A stretch of DNA of 64,000 nucleotides, taken from the NCBI RefSeq assembly GCF_000745475.1, contig NZ_KN050692.1, positions 186,001 through 250,000 of the forward strand. Reading direction: 5' to 3'. The position numbers were made by a program, and so were the translations under genes. The notes beneath the pieces were generated by a model. That model worked only from the letters and a program-made list of their open reading frames with translations. It was not told the DNA's origin and made no database searches. Shown piece by piece: positions 31,509 to 40,038 of this stretch. Source of the stretch: Allobosea sp. UNC402CLCol (lineage in GTDB: Bacteria; Pseudomonadota; Alphaproteobacteria; Rhizobiales; Beijerinckiaceae). Positions within the stretch are counted from its first letter, which is position 1. Every line of letters begins with the position of its first letter.

Positions 31509-33572
31509 TTACTCCGCCGCCTGCTGGTGCCGGCCCGAGGCCAGCGCCGAGCATTCCGCCATGATGGCGGAGGCACGCGCGATCGGGTTGGTCTGATAGA
31601 AATCGGCGACGGGCGAGACGAAGCCCGCCTTGTCGGTCTTGCCGCCGAGGCCGGCGAGCTTGCCGATCTCCGAAGCGTCATTGGCCGGCAGGCCGTCGAG
31701 CGCCGCGAAATGCGGATGCGCCTCATAGAGCGCCTTGCGCAGGCCGGACAGCGAGTCGAAGGGCAGCGTCTTGCCCAGCGTCGCGGAGAGCGCGCGCAGG
31801 ATCGCCCAATCCTCGCGGGCATCGCCCGGCGGGAAGGTGGCGCGGTCGCCCATCTGCACACGGCCTTCCGTGTTCACATAGGTGCCGGACTTCTCGGTAT
31901 AGGCCGCGCCCGGCAAGATGACGTCGGCGCGATGGGCGCCCTTATCGCCATGCGTGCCCTGGTAGACGACGAAAGCGCCTTCCGGCACCTCGATCTCGTC
32001 GGCGCCGAGCAGGAAGAGCACATCGAGCGCGCCCGGCTTGACCATCGCAGCGGCGTCCAAACCGCCCTCGCCCGGCACGAAGCCGAGATCGAGCGCCCCG
32101 ACACGCGACGCTGCGGTGTGGATGACGCCAAAACCGTTCCAGCCTTCGCGGACGGCACCGAGCGCTTGTGCCGCCTTGGCGGCGAGCGAGAGCACAGCCT
32201 CACCGTCAGTGCGGGTCAGAGCGCCCTGCCCGACCAGTACCATCGCCTTGCCCTCGCCGGCCTGGGCCGATTTCACGACATCGGCCAGCGTCTCCGGGCC
32301 GGCGCCGAGATAATCATAGGCATAGGTCAGATCGGCCTTCTCGCCGATGACGCTGACCTTGAAGTTGCCGCGCAGCCAGCGCTTGCGGATGCGGGCATTC
32401 AGGATCGGCGCCTCGCGGCGCGGGTTCGAGCCGATGATGAGCAGCGAATCCGCCTGCTCGATGCCCGCGATGCCGGCGTTGAGCACGTAGGAGGCGCGGC
32501 CGAACTTCGGATGCAGCCTGGTGCCGTCCTGGCGGGCGTCGAGATTGGCCGATCCGAGCGAGGCGATCAGCGCCTTCAGCGCGAACATCTCCTCCACGGC
32601 CGCGAGATCGCCCGCGATGGCGCCAATCTTCTCTGGGCTCGCGGCCTTCACCTTGTTGGCGACGGCAGCGAAGGCCTCCGTCCAGCTCGCGGGGCGCAAG
32701 CGCCCGTTCTCGCGGATATAGGGCCGGTCGAGGCGCTGGGTCTTGAGACCGTCGGCGATATGGCGGGTCTTGTCGGAGATCCACTCCTCGTTCACCGCCT
32801 CGTTGAGGCGGGGCAGGATGCGCATCACTTCCTTGCCGCGCGAGTCGACGCGGATGGCGGAGCCGACGGCGTCCATCACGTCGATGCTCTCGGTCTTGGA
32901 GAGCTCCCACGGGCGGGCCTTGTTCTGGTAGGGCTTCGAGGTCAGCGCGCCGACCGGGCAGAGATCGACGATATTGCTCTGCAATTCAGAGCTCATCGCG
33001 TGCTCGAGATAGGTCGTGATCTCCATGTCCTCGCCGCGGCCGATGGCGCCGAGATCGGAGGCGCCGGCAACCTCGGTGGTGAAGCGGACGCAGCGCGTGC
33101 ACTGGATGCAGCGCGTCATCGTCGTCTTGACCAGCGGGCCGATATACTTGTCCTCGACCGCGCGCTTGTTCTCGGCGAAGCGGGAGGTTTCCGCGCCGAA
33201 GGCCATGGCCTGGTCCTGCAGGTCGCATTCGCCGCCCTGATCGCAGATCGGGCAGTCCAGCGGGTGGTTGATGAGGAGGAACTCCATCACCCCCTCGCGC
33301 GCCTTCTTGACCATCGGCGACTTGGTCGAGACGACCGGCGGCTCGCCGTTCGGGCCAGGGCGCAAATCGCGCACGCCGATGGCGCAAGAGGCCTGCGGCT
33401 TCGGCGGGCCCCCCTTCACCTCGACGAGGCACATGCGGCAATTGCCGGCGATGGACAGCCGCTCGTGGAAGCAGAAGCGCGGCACCTCGGCGCCAGCCGC
33501 CTCGCAGGCCTGGAGAACCGTGTAATCGGCCGGGACGTCAACCTCGATGCCGTCGATGACGAGTTTGGTCAT
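31509..33572 (-). CDS. nuoG: NADH-quinone oxidoreductase subunit G
   Basis: 687-residue peripheral-arm subunit carrying N1b, N4 and N5. The N-terminus holds a [2Fe-2S] ferredoxin domain (CFHERLSIAGNCRMC), the His/Cys motif for N5 (HPLDCPICDQGGECDLQDQ) and the N4 motif CIQCTRCVRF. The remainder is the molybdopterin-oxidoreductase-like domain, which has lost its cofactor in complex I. Length matches alphaproteobacterial NuoG, which lacks the extra C-terminal domain of E. coli. It starts 4 bases after nuoF. Confidence 0.97.
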   Translation of the reverse strand: MTKLVIDGIEVDVPADYTVLQACEAAGAEVPRFCFHERLSIAGNCRMCLVEVKGGPPKPQASCAIGVRDLRPGPNGEPPVVSTKSPMVKKAREGVMEFLLINHPLDCPICDQGGECDLQDQAMAFGAETSRFAENKRAVEDKYIGPLVKTTMTRCIQCTRCVRFTTEVAGASDLGAIGRGEDMEITTYLEHAMSSELQSNIVDLCPVGALTSKPYQNKARPWELSKTESIDVMDAVGSAIRVDSRGKEVMRILPRLNEAVNEEWISDKTRHIADGLKTQRLDRPYIRENGRLRPASWTEAFAAVANKVKAASPEKIGAIAGDLAAVEEMFALKALIASLGSANLDARQDGTRLHPKFGRASYVLNAGIAGIEQADSLLIIGSNPRREAPILNARIRKRWLRGNFKVSVIGEKADLTYAYDYLGAGPETLADVVKSAQAGEGKAMVLVGQGALTRTDGEAVLSLAAKAAQALGAVREGWNGFGVIHTAASRVGALDLGFVPGEGGLDAAAMVKPGALDVLFLLGADEIEVPEGAFVVYQGTHGDKGAHRADVILPGAAYTEKSGTYVNTEGRVQMGDRATFPPGDAREDWAILRALSATLGKTLPFDSLSGLRKALYEAHPHFAALDGLPANDASEIGKLAGLGGKTDKAGFVSPVADFYQTNPIARASAIMAECSALASGRHQQAAE

Positions 33573-33576
33573 GGTC

Positions 33577-34881
33577 TCACTCCGCCGCCATCAGGCGCAC
33601 AGGCTCGCTGTGCGGGTTGGCGGCATAGTCGTCGATGCGCTGCTCGATCTCGTGACGGAAATGCGCGATCAGGCCCTGGATCGGCCAGGCGGCTGCGTCA
33701 CCGAGCGCGCAGATCGTGTGGCCCTCGATCTGCTTGGTGACGTCGAGCAGCATGTCGATCTCGCGCTTCTGGGCGCGGCCCTCGGCCATGCGCTCCATGA
33801 CGCGCCACATCCAGCCCGTGCCCTCGCGGCAGGGCGTGCACTGGCCGCAGCTCTCATGCTTGTAGAAATGGCTGATGCGGGCGATGGCGCGGACGATGTC
33901 GGTCGACTTGTCCATCACGATCACCGCCGCCGTGCCGAGGCCCGAGCGCAGCTTCGACAGCGAGTCGAAATCCATCGGCGTGTCGATGATCTGCTCGGCC
34001 GGAACCATGCGCACCGAGGAGCCGCCGGGGATAACCGCCTTCAGGTTGTCCCAGCCGCCGCGGATGCCGCCGCAATGCTTGTCGATCAGCTCGCGGAAGG
34101 GGATGCCCATCGCCTCCTCGACGTTGCAGGGCTTGTTCACATGGCCGGAGACGCAGAACAGCTTGGTGCCGACATTGTTCGGCGTGCCGATCGAGGAGAA
34201 CCAGGCGGCGCCGCGGCGCAGGATGGTCGGGGCGACCGCGATCGACTCGACGTTGTTCACCGTGGTCGGGCAGCCATAGAGGCCCATATTGGCGGGGAAA
34301 GGCGGCTTCAGCCGCGGCATGCCCTTCTTGCCTTCGAGGCTCTCCAGCAGCGCCGTCTCTTCGCCGCAGATATAGGCGCCGGCGCCATGATGCACATAGA
34401 GATCAAAGGGATAGCCGTGGACATTGTCCTTGCCGATGAGCTTGGCCTCATAGGCCTCATCGACGGCGCGCTGCAGCGCCTCGCGCTCGCGAATATATTC
34501 GCCGCGAATATAGATATAGGCCGCATGCGCGCCCATCGCGAAGGAGGCGATCAGGCAGCCCTCGACCAGCGTATGCGGGTCGTTGCGCATGATCTCGCGA
34601 TCCTTGCACGTGCCCGGCTCCGACTCGTCGGCATTGACGACGAGGTAGTGCGGGCGCCCGTCGCTGACCTTGGGCATGAATGACCATTTCAGCCCGGTCG
34701 GGAAGCCGGCGCCACCACGACCGCGCAGGCCGGACTTCTTCATCTCGTCGATGATCCAGTCCCGGCCCTGCTCCAGGATGAACTTGGTACCATCCCAGCC
34801 GCCGCGTTGGATCGCGCCCTTCAGGGAGCGGTCATGCAGGCCGTAGAGATTGGTGAAGATGCGGTCGCGATCTGCGAGCAT
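33577..34881 (-). CDS. nuoF: NADH-quinone oxidoreductase subunit F
   Basis: 434-residue NADH-oxidising subunit with FMN and cluster N3. The FMN/NADH site is seen as GLRGRGGAGFPTGLKW (about 53-68) and the acidic NADH segment NADESEPGTCKDREI. Cluster N3 cysteines are in ESCGQCTPCREG near 355, with the fourth in the HTICALGDAAAW stretch. It lies 11 bases after nuoE. Complete and unremarkable. Confidence 0.97.
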   Translation of the reverse strand: MLADRDRIFTNLYGLHDRSLKGAIQRGGWDGTKFILEQGRDWIIDEMKKSGLRGRGGAGFPTGLKWSFMPKVSDGRPHYLVVNADESEPGTCKDREIMRNDPHTLVEGCLIASFAMGAHAAYIYIRGEYIREREALQRAVDEAYEAKLIGKDNVHGYPFDLYVHHGAGAYICGEETALLESLEGKKGMPRLKPPFPANMGLYGCPTTVNNVESIAVAPTILRRGAAWFSSIGTPNNVGTKLFCVSGHVNKPCNVEEAMGIPFRELIDKHCGGIRGGWDNLKAVIPGGSSVRMVPAEQIIDTPMDFDSLSKLRSGLGTAAVIVMDKSTDIVRAIARISHFYKHESCGQCTPCREGTGWMWRVMERMAEGRAQKREIDMLLDVTKQIEGHTICALGDAAAWPIQGLIAHFRHEIEQRIDDYAANPHSEPVRLMAAE

Positions 34882-34892
34882 GTCCTAGTGCC

Positions 34893-36110
34893 TCACTCTG
34901 CCGGCTTGTCGCCAAGCTTCGACTCCGGGCGCCAGCCCGTCGCGAGCTTCTTCGACTGAGCAATCCAGTCGTCACGCAGCGCCCGGCCCTTGAAGCCGGT
35001 CAGCCGCGCATCGACCCAGGCGAGCTCCGCCGGTGTCCATTTGGCGATCTGGTCGTAATGCCAGATGCCCATCTCGTTGAGCATCTTGCCAAGCTTCGGC
35101 CCGACGCCCCAGATCAGTTCGAGATCGTCGCCCTTGCCGTCGCGCGCGGCGGTCAGCAGTTCGGGCTTGCTCTCGTCGGTCGCGGCGGCTTTGTCCGCTC
35201 CCGCGGGCTTGGCAGCCTCGGCGACATCCTTCTTCTCGACCTTGCCCTTGGCAGCCGGCGTGTCGTTCGCAGCGCTGGAGGGCTGGGCCGGCGCCGAAGG
35301 CTGCGGGCGGGCGGCGGCGGCCGTCTCTGTGGCGGGCTTCTCGGCAACGGCGGCCGGGGTCGCCTCGGCCTTTTTGGCCTCGGCTTCGGCGGCCTTCTTG
35401 GCTTCTGCCTCGGCGGCAGCCTTGGCGGCTGCGGCTTCGGCGGCAGCCTTGCGCTGCTCGGCGATGCGCTTCTGCCAGTCGCCGGCGCCGATCATCGAGC
35501 CGTCATAGAGGGCCTTGTCGGTCAGGGTCTGCGGACCACCTTCCGGCTCGGAGCCGGTGCGGCCGTTCTGCGGGCCGGGCTTGGTGGCGCGGCCGTTGCG
35601 GAGATCGTCGAGAAGCTGGCGGAAATTCGCCGGCGTCAGGTCCTCGTAGTAATCGACATTGATCTGCGCCATCGGGGCGTTGCAGCAGGCGCCAAGGCAC
35701 TCGACTTCGAGCCAGGAGAGCTTGCCGTCGGCGGTCACGGTCGATTGCGGGCCGATGACGTCCTCGCAGACCTTCTTCAGCGCTTCCGCACCACGAAGCG
35801 CGCAGGGCGTCGTGCCGCAGAGCTGGACGAAGAACTCGCCGACCGGCTGCAGGTTGAACATCGTGTAGAAGGTCGCGACCTCCAGCACGCGCATCGGCGC
35901 CATGCCCAAGCGCTTGGCGACGGTCTCGATCACGGCGCGCGAGACCCAGCCCTCCTGCTCCTGCGCCTTCCACAGCAGCGGAATGACGGCGGAAGCCTGG
36001 CGGCCTTCGGGGTACTTGGCGATCTGCTGGTCGATCCAGTTCTCGTTCGCCGCAGTGAAGGCGAAGGAGGCCGGTTGGATAGGATCAGGTGCGAGACGAC
36101 GGACGGACAT
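34893..36110 (-). CDS. nuoE: NADH-quinone oxidoreductase subunit E with long C-terminal extension
   Basis: 405 residues, about twice the length of E. coli NuoE (166 aa). Residues 20-170 are the thioredoxin-like domain with [2Fe-2S] cluster N1a on Cys98, Cys103, Cys138 and Cys142. Residues 215-315 are a Lys/Ala/Glu-rich, probably helical or disordered linker. Residues 325-395 form a small helix-hairpin-helix-like domain (LIWGVGPKLGKMLNEMGI, then WTPAELAWVDARLTGFKGR), as in proteins that end with a nucleic-acid-binding-type HhH. Extended NuoE proteins are known in Rhizobiales; the purpose of the extension is not known to me. Confidence 0.95.
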   Translation of the reverse strand: MSVRRLAPDPIQPASFAFTAANENWIDQQIAKYPEGRQASAVIPLLWKAQEQEGWVSRAVIETVAKRLGMAPMRVLEVATFYTMFNLQPVGEFFVQLCGTTPCALRGAEALKKVCEDVIGPQSTVTADGKLSWLEVECLGACCNAPMAQINVDYYEDLTPANFRQLLDDLRNGRATKPGPQNGRTGSEPEGGPQTLTDKALYDGSMIGAGDWQKRIAEQRKAAAEAAAAKAAAEAEAKKAAEAEAKKAEATPAAVAEKPATETAAAARPQPSAPAQPSSAANDTPAAKGKVEKKDVAEAAKPAGADKAAATDESKPELLTAARDGKGDDLELIWGVGPKLGKMLNEMGIWHYDQIAKWTPAELAWVDARLTGFKGRALRDDWIAQSKKLATGWRPESKLGDKPAE

Positions 36111-36119
36111 TCGGCTTTC

Positions 36120-36404
36120 TCAACCCTGGCAATAGCTTCGATATTGGGCGGCGGCACGCGGCAGAGCCGGCACACAACGCCCATAATTCGGATCCTGGCC
36201 GCCGCAGCTGCAGCTGAAGACCGGATCCGTACAACGGCGGACATAAATCCAGGAGCACCAGCTCACATAGCCGGGCTGATCCTTGGCAACATAGCGAAAT
36301 CCGGCCTTCTCAAGCTGCTGATAGGTCGGACGGCCCTGCGCCGACGCGCCACTCGCGGCGATCGCGCACCCAACCAGACCCATCAAGGCAGCGGCCAATC
36401 TCAC
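36120..36404 (-). CDS. Small exported cysteine-rich protein between nuoD and nuoE
   Basis: 94 residues starting at a GTG (36404) that overlaps the nuoD stop as GTGA; it stops 9 bases before nuoE. A signal peptide (MRLAAALMGLVGCAIAASGA, cleavage probably after SAQ near 23) is followed by a short mature part of about 70 residues with six Cys (positions 50, 58, 65, 67, 77, 92) and many aromatic residues (VSWCSWIYVRRC, FSCSCGGQ). The Cys pattern suggests three disulfides in the periplasm, or a metal site. A Cys at 13 lies in the signal region, but the sequence around it is not a strong lipobox. No family recognised. Confidence 0.7.
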   Translation of the reverse strand: MRLAAALMGLVGCAIAASGASAQGRPTYQQLEKAGFRYVAKDQPGYVSWCSWIYVRRCTDPVFSCSCGGQDPNYGRCVPALPRAAAQYRSYCQG

Positions 36405-37591
36405 CGATCGACCTCCCCGAACACGATGTCCAGCGAGCCGAGGATCGCGGAGACGTCGGCGAGCATGTGCTTGCGGCACATGAAATCCATGGCCTGGAGA
36501 TGGGCGAAGCCCGGGGCCTTGATCTTGCAGCGATAGGGCTTGTTGGTGCCGTCGGAGACCAGATAGACGCCGAACTCGCCCTTCGGGGCCTCGACCGCGG
36601 CATAGACCTCGCCGGCCGGCACCTTGTAGCCCTCGGTATAGAGCTTGAAATGGTGGATCAGCGCTTCCATCGAGCGCTTCATCTCGCCACGCTTGGGCGG
36701 CACGACCTTGCCGTCGAGCGAGGAGACCGGGCCGCCGCCATCTGGCGCCAGCAGCTTCTCGCAGCACTGCTTCATGATGCGCACCGACTGGCGCATCTCT
36801 TCCATGCGGATGTGATAGCGGTCGAAGCAGTCGCCGTTCTTGCCGACGGGGATGTCGAATTCCATCTCCTCGTAGCATTCGTAGGGCTGCGACTTGCGCA
36901 GATCCCAGGGCGCGCCGGAGCCGCGCACCATCACGCCCGAAAAGCCCCATTTCCAGCAGGTCTCGAGATCGACGACGCCGATATCGACGTTGCGCTGCTT
37001 GAAGATGCGGTTGTCGGAGAGCAAGCCCTCAAGGTCGTCGCAGACCTTGAGGAAGGGATCGCACCATTCGGCGATGTCGTGGATCAGCGAAACCGGCAGG
37101 TCCTGATGGACGCCGCCGGGGCGGACATAGGCCGCATGCATGCGCGCGCCGCAGGCACGCTCATAGAAGACCATCAGCTTCTCGCGCTCCTCGAAGCCCC
37201 AGAGCGGGGGCGTGAGCGCGCCGACATCCATCGCCTGCGTGGTCACGTTGAGGATGTGCGAGAGGATGCGGCCGATCTCGGAATAGAGCACGCGGATGAG
37301 CTGGCCACGGCGCGGCACCGTGATGCCGAGCAGGCGCTCGACCGCGAGCGCGAAGGCATGCTCCTGATTCATCGGCGCGACATAGTCGAGCCGGTCGAAA
37401 TAAGGCACGGCCTGGAGATAGGTCTTGGCCTCGATCAGCTTCTCGGTGCCGCGATGCAGCAGGCCGATATGCGGATCGACGCGCTCGACCACCTCGCCGT
37501 CGAGCTCCAGCACCAGGCGCAGCACGCCGTGCGCAGCCGGATGCTGCGGGCCGAAATTGATCGAGAAATTGCGGATGTTGTGCTCGGTCAT
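36401..37591 (-). CDS. nuoD: NADH-quinone oxidoreductase subunit D
   Basis: 396-residue peripheral-arm subunit lining the quinone site, related to the large subunit of NiFe hydrogenases but without the metal ligands. It starts HNIRNFSINFGPQHPAAHGV, with the conserved HPAAHG, and has LLHRGTEKL, YFDRLDYVAPM and ILGSLDIVFGEVDR at the end. It is a separate gene, not fused to nuoC. The start overlaps the GFA gene stop (ATGA) and the stop overlaps the 94-aa ORF (GTGA). Confidence 0.97.
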   Translation of the reverse strand: MTEHNIRNFSINFGPQHPAAHGVLRLVLELDGEVVERVDPHIGLLHRGTEKLIEAKTYLQAVPYFDRLDYVAPMNQEHAFALAVERLLGITVPRRGQLIRVLYSEIGRILSHILNVTTQAMDVGALTPPLWGFEEREKLMVFYERACGARMHAAYVRPGGVHQDLPVSLIHDIAEWCDPFLKVCDDLEGLLSDNRIFKQRNVDIGVVDLETCWKWGFSGVMVRGSGAPWDLRKSQPYECYEEMEFDIPVGKNGDCFDRYHIRMEEMRQSVRIMKQCCEKLLAPDGGGPVSSLDGKVVPPKRGEMKRSMEALIHHFKLYTEGYKVPAGEVYAAVEAPKGEFGVYLVSDGTNKPYRCKIKAPGFAHLQAMDFMCRKHMLADVSAILGSLDIVFGEVDR

Positions 37592-38031
37592 GCCGTGCCG
37601 CCCTGCTTTGCCGCGACGCGGGCCAGGAACTCGTCCCCGGTCAGTCGTGGCCGCTCGCCGGCAAACGCATAGAGCGCCGGCTTGTCATCAATGAAGATCT
37701 CCGCGACGAAGTCGAAGGACGATTGGTCGTCGAAGGCCTGGAAGGCCACCGCGACATGGCCGTCCGCACCTTCGCGCAGGCGCCAGAACAGGCTCGACCC
37801 GCAGGTCTTGCAGAAGACCCGCTCACCCCAGTCGGACGACGGATAGACCTCGAGCGCCTGCTCATCCGCCACGGACACGCCGGAGCACGGCACCGCCATG
37901 AAGACGCCGCCGCTCCATTTCCGGCACATGCCGCAATGGCAGACATCCATCTCCTGCTTCTCGGGCGTCGCGGTGAAGCGCACCGCGCCGCAGAGACAGC
38001 CGCCGGACAGGGTTTGGTGGCCTGACGCCAT
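37588..38031 (-). CDS. GFA (glutathione-dependent formaldehyde-activating-like) family protein between nuoC and nuoD
   Basis: 147 residues of the zinc-binding GFA/CENP-V fold. Zinc ligands are visible as C12-x-C14, the cluster CHCGMC (Cys31, Cys33, Cys36) and CKTC (Cys74, Cys77). GFA proteins bind zinc and are often linked to glutathione adducts, but few have a proven reaction. The gene is inserted between nuoC and nuoD. Its ATG at 38031 shares a base with the nuoC stop, a GTG at 38034 would overlap by four, and its stop overlaps the nuoD ATG. It therefore appears to be an embedded member of the operon. Confidence 0.9.
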   Translation of the reverse strand: MASGHQTLSGGCLCGAVRFTATPEKQEMDVCHCGMCRKWSGGVFMAVPCSGVSVADEQALEVYPSSDWGERVFCKTCGSSLFWRLREGADGHVAVAFQAFDDQSSFDFVAEIFIDDKPALYAFAGERPRLTGDEFLARVAAKQGGTA

Positions 38032-38636
38032 CACGCCCCCTTCGCCTTCTCGTCGCCCGGCAGCACGTAATCCGTGCCTTCCCAGGGCGAGAGGAAATCG
38101 AAGTTGCGGAATTCCTGGTTGAGCTTCACCGGCTCGTACACGACGCGCTTCTGCTCGTCGTCATAGCGAACCTCGACGAAGCCGGTCAGCGGGAAGTCCT
38201 TGCGCAGCGGATAGCCCTCGAAGCCGTAATCGGTGAGGATGCGGCGCAAATCCGGATGGCCGGTGAACAGGATGCCGTAGAAATCGTAGGCCTCGCGCTC
38301 GAACCAGTTGGCCGCCGGGAAGACGTCGACGACGGAGGGAACCGGCGTCGCCTCGTCAGTCTGGACCTTGACGCGGATGCGCCGGTTATGGTGCGGCGCG
38401 AGCAGGTGATAGACGACGTCGAAGCGCTTCTCGCGGCCGGGATAGTCGGCCCCGGCGATGTCGGTGAAGTTCACGAAACGGAAGCGCGGGTCGCTGTAGA
38501 GCGTGCGCAGAACCTCGACGATCGAAGCCGCTTCGGCATGGATCGTCAGCTCCCCGAAAGCGACGACCGCTTCCGTGACCGCGCCGGGCAGCGCAGCCAT
38601 GATCTCTTCACCGAGCTTTTCGAGCGCTTCGCTCAT
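38031..38636 (-). CDS. nuoC: NADH-quinone oxidoreductase subunit C
   Basis: 201-residue subunit of the peripheral arm, needed for assembly of the Q-module. From the ATG at 38636 it shows the NuoC core FVNFTDIAGADYPGREKRFD, HHNRRIRVKV, WFEREAYDFYGILFTGHPDLRR and YPLRKDFPLTG. It ends after the FLSPWEG motif. It lies 41 bases after nuoB. The overlap with the GFA gene is one base. Not fused with NuoD, unlike E. coli. Confidence 0.96.
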   Translation of the reverse strand: MSEALEKLGEEIMAALPGAVTEAVVAFGELTIHAEAASIVEVLRTLYSDPRFRFVNFTDIAGADYPGREKRFDVVYHLLAPHHNRRIRVKVQTDEATPVPSVVDVFPAANWFEREAYDFYGILFTGHPDLRRILTDYGFEGYPLRKDFPLTGFVEVRYDDEQKRVVYEPVKLNQEFRNFDFLSPWEGTDYVLPGDEKAKGA

Positions 38637-38677
38637 CGTCTCACCTTCATCGCCTGCAGCATCGACACAAAGAACGC

Positions 38678-39262
38678 TCAGCGCTCGATCGTGCCGGTGC
38701 GCCGGATCTTCTTCTGCAGCAGCAGCACGCCGTAGAGCAGCGCCTCGGCCGTCGGCGGGCAGCCCGGAACGTAGATGTCGATCGGGACGATGCGATCGCA
38801 GCCGCGGACCACCGAATAGCTGTAGTGGTAGTAGCCGCCGCCATTGGCGCAGGAGCCCATCGAGATGACGTAGCGCGGTTCCGGCATCTGGTCGTAGACC
38901 TTGCGCAGGGCCGGAGCCATCTTGTTGGTCAGCGTGCCCGCCACGATCATCACGTCGGACTGGCGCGGTGAGGCGCGCGGCGCGAAGCCGAAGCGCTCGA
39001 CATCGTAGCGCGGCATCGAGAGCTGCATCATCTCGACGGCGCAGCAGGCCAGGCCGAAGGTCATCCACATCAGCGAGCCGGTGCGGGCCCAGTTGATCAG
39101 ATCGTCCGTCGCGGTGACGAGGAAGCCCTTGTCGGCCAGCTCGTTGTTGATCTCGACGAAGAAGGGATCACGCGCCCCGACGGGCTTGCCGTCCGGACCG
39201 AGCAAACCCCTCGGCGCCTGCGCGACGAGCGGATCACCACGATCGATCGCTGTGACTGCCAT
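38678..39262 (-). CDS. nuoB: NADH-quinone oxidoreductase subunit B
   Basis: 194-residue subunit holding the last cluster, N2, that reduces quinone. The tandem cysteines are at 73-74 in TFGLACCAVEMM; the other ligands are in SMGSCANGGGYYHYSY and VPGCPPTAEALLYG. Length and order are normal for alphaproteobacteria. It is preceded by a 63-base gap from nuoA and followed by nuoC. Confidence 0.97.
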   Translation of the reverse strand: MAVTAIDRGDPLVAQAPRGLLGPDGKPVGARDPFFVEINNELADKGFLVTATDDLINWARTGSLMWMTFGLACCAVEMMQLSMPRYDVERFGFAPRASPRQSDVMIVAGTLTNKMAPALRKVYDQMPEPRYVISMGSCANGGGYYHYSYSVVRGCDRIVPIDIYVPGCPPTAEALLYGVLLLQKKIRRTGTIER

Positions 39263-39325
39263 GTCCTAATCCTCGTGAACGTCTAGTCTGCCTGACAGAA
39301 AACGGAAAACCGCCTCACGATCAGG

Positions 39326-39706
39326 TCAGTCCCACTCCAGCGCGCCCTTGCGCCACTCGTAGATGAAACCCACGGTGAGCACGCCGAGAAAGACCATCAT
39401 CGACCAGAAACCATACCAGCCGAGCCCGCCGAAGGCGACGGCCCAGGGGAACAGGAACGCGACCTCGAGATCGAAGATGATGAAGAGAATCGCGACCAGG
39501 TAGAACCGCACGTCGAACTTCATGCGCGCATCGTCGAAAGCGTTGAAGCCGCATTCGTAAGCCGAGAGCTTTTCGGCGTCAGGCTTCGAATAGGCGATCG
39601 CGAAGGGGGCGATCAGCAGCGCCAGGCCGATCACCGCCGAGACGCCGATGAACAGCACCAGCGGCAGGTAGTCGGTCAGAAGGGAATGCACCGGAAGAGC
39701 TTGCAT
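39326..39706 (-). CDS. nuoA: NADH-quinone oxidoreductase subunit A
   Basis: 126-residue membrane subunit with three transmembrane helices, the first gene of the operon. From the ATG at 39706 it reads MQALPVHSLLTDYLPLVLF, then the conserved SAYECGFNAFDDARMKFDV loop with its Cys, and FIIFDLEVAFLFPWAV. An upstream in-frame start at 39733 would add nine residues without homology. The nuo promoter should lie in 39707-40038. Confidence 0.96.
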   Translation of the reverse strand: MQALPVHSLLTDYLPLVLFIGVSAVIGLALLIAPFAIAYSKPDAEKLSAYECGFNAFDDARMKFDVRFYLVAILFIIFDLEVAFLFPWAVAFGGLGWYGFWSMMVFLGVLTVGFIYEWRKGALEWD

Positions 39707-40038
39707 CGTCGAACTCGCTTCGCGCGGCCGCACAACGGCTCACCGCCCCGTTCGCTTAGACCCTCGATTAGAATGAAGCAAGACTCCGCCGCGCCGCACA
39801 ATCGCGTGGGCGGGTTGTATGCGACGCAGGATGCGGCAAAATCGCACCGCCTCCGCTCTCCCTCCCACGGCCATGAGGCAAAATTCGGCCGGAAGCGCGT
39901 ATTTTTCGCGTTGGGAACCCACAGCAATTCGTTCACCCTGCCCGAATCGCCCGCGGGCGGACGCTTTTTTGAAAGGCCCTCCATGCGCTCCCCCTCCCGG
40001 CCATCCTGCGGCGCAACACCGCGCGGAGCCCGGCCGGC
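39707..40038. other. Divergent region between nuoA and the M15-like peptidase gene
   Basis: 332 bases without a gene. The left part holds a candidate nuo promoter (39753-39781, minus). The right half, near 39960-40038, should contain the promoter and leader of the plus-strand peptidase gene. T-rich tracts occur near 39900-39975 but no terminator or clear operator was found. Confidence 0.5.
39753..39781 (-). promoter_or_regulatory. Candidate nuo operon promoter
   Basis: On the minus strand TTGCTT (39776-39781) and TAAGCG (39753-39758) are separated by 17 bases, about 47 bases upstream of the nuoA ATG. Both boxes are moderate matches, so this is a candidate only. Confidence 0.35.

Noticed and set aside
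30480..33740. A 1086-codon plus-strand open frame antisense to nuoH and nuoG
   Set aside because: It mirrors the codon bias of strong GC-rich genes on the other strand, has Arg/His/Gln-rich nonsense composition and no domain. Similar mirror frames at 3225-4832, 20696-22393 and 24712-26397 were dropped for the same reason.
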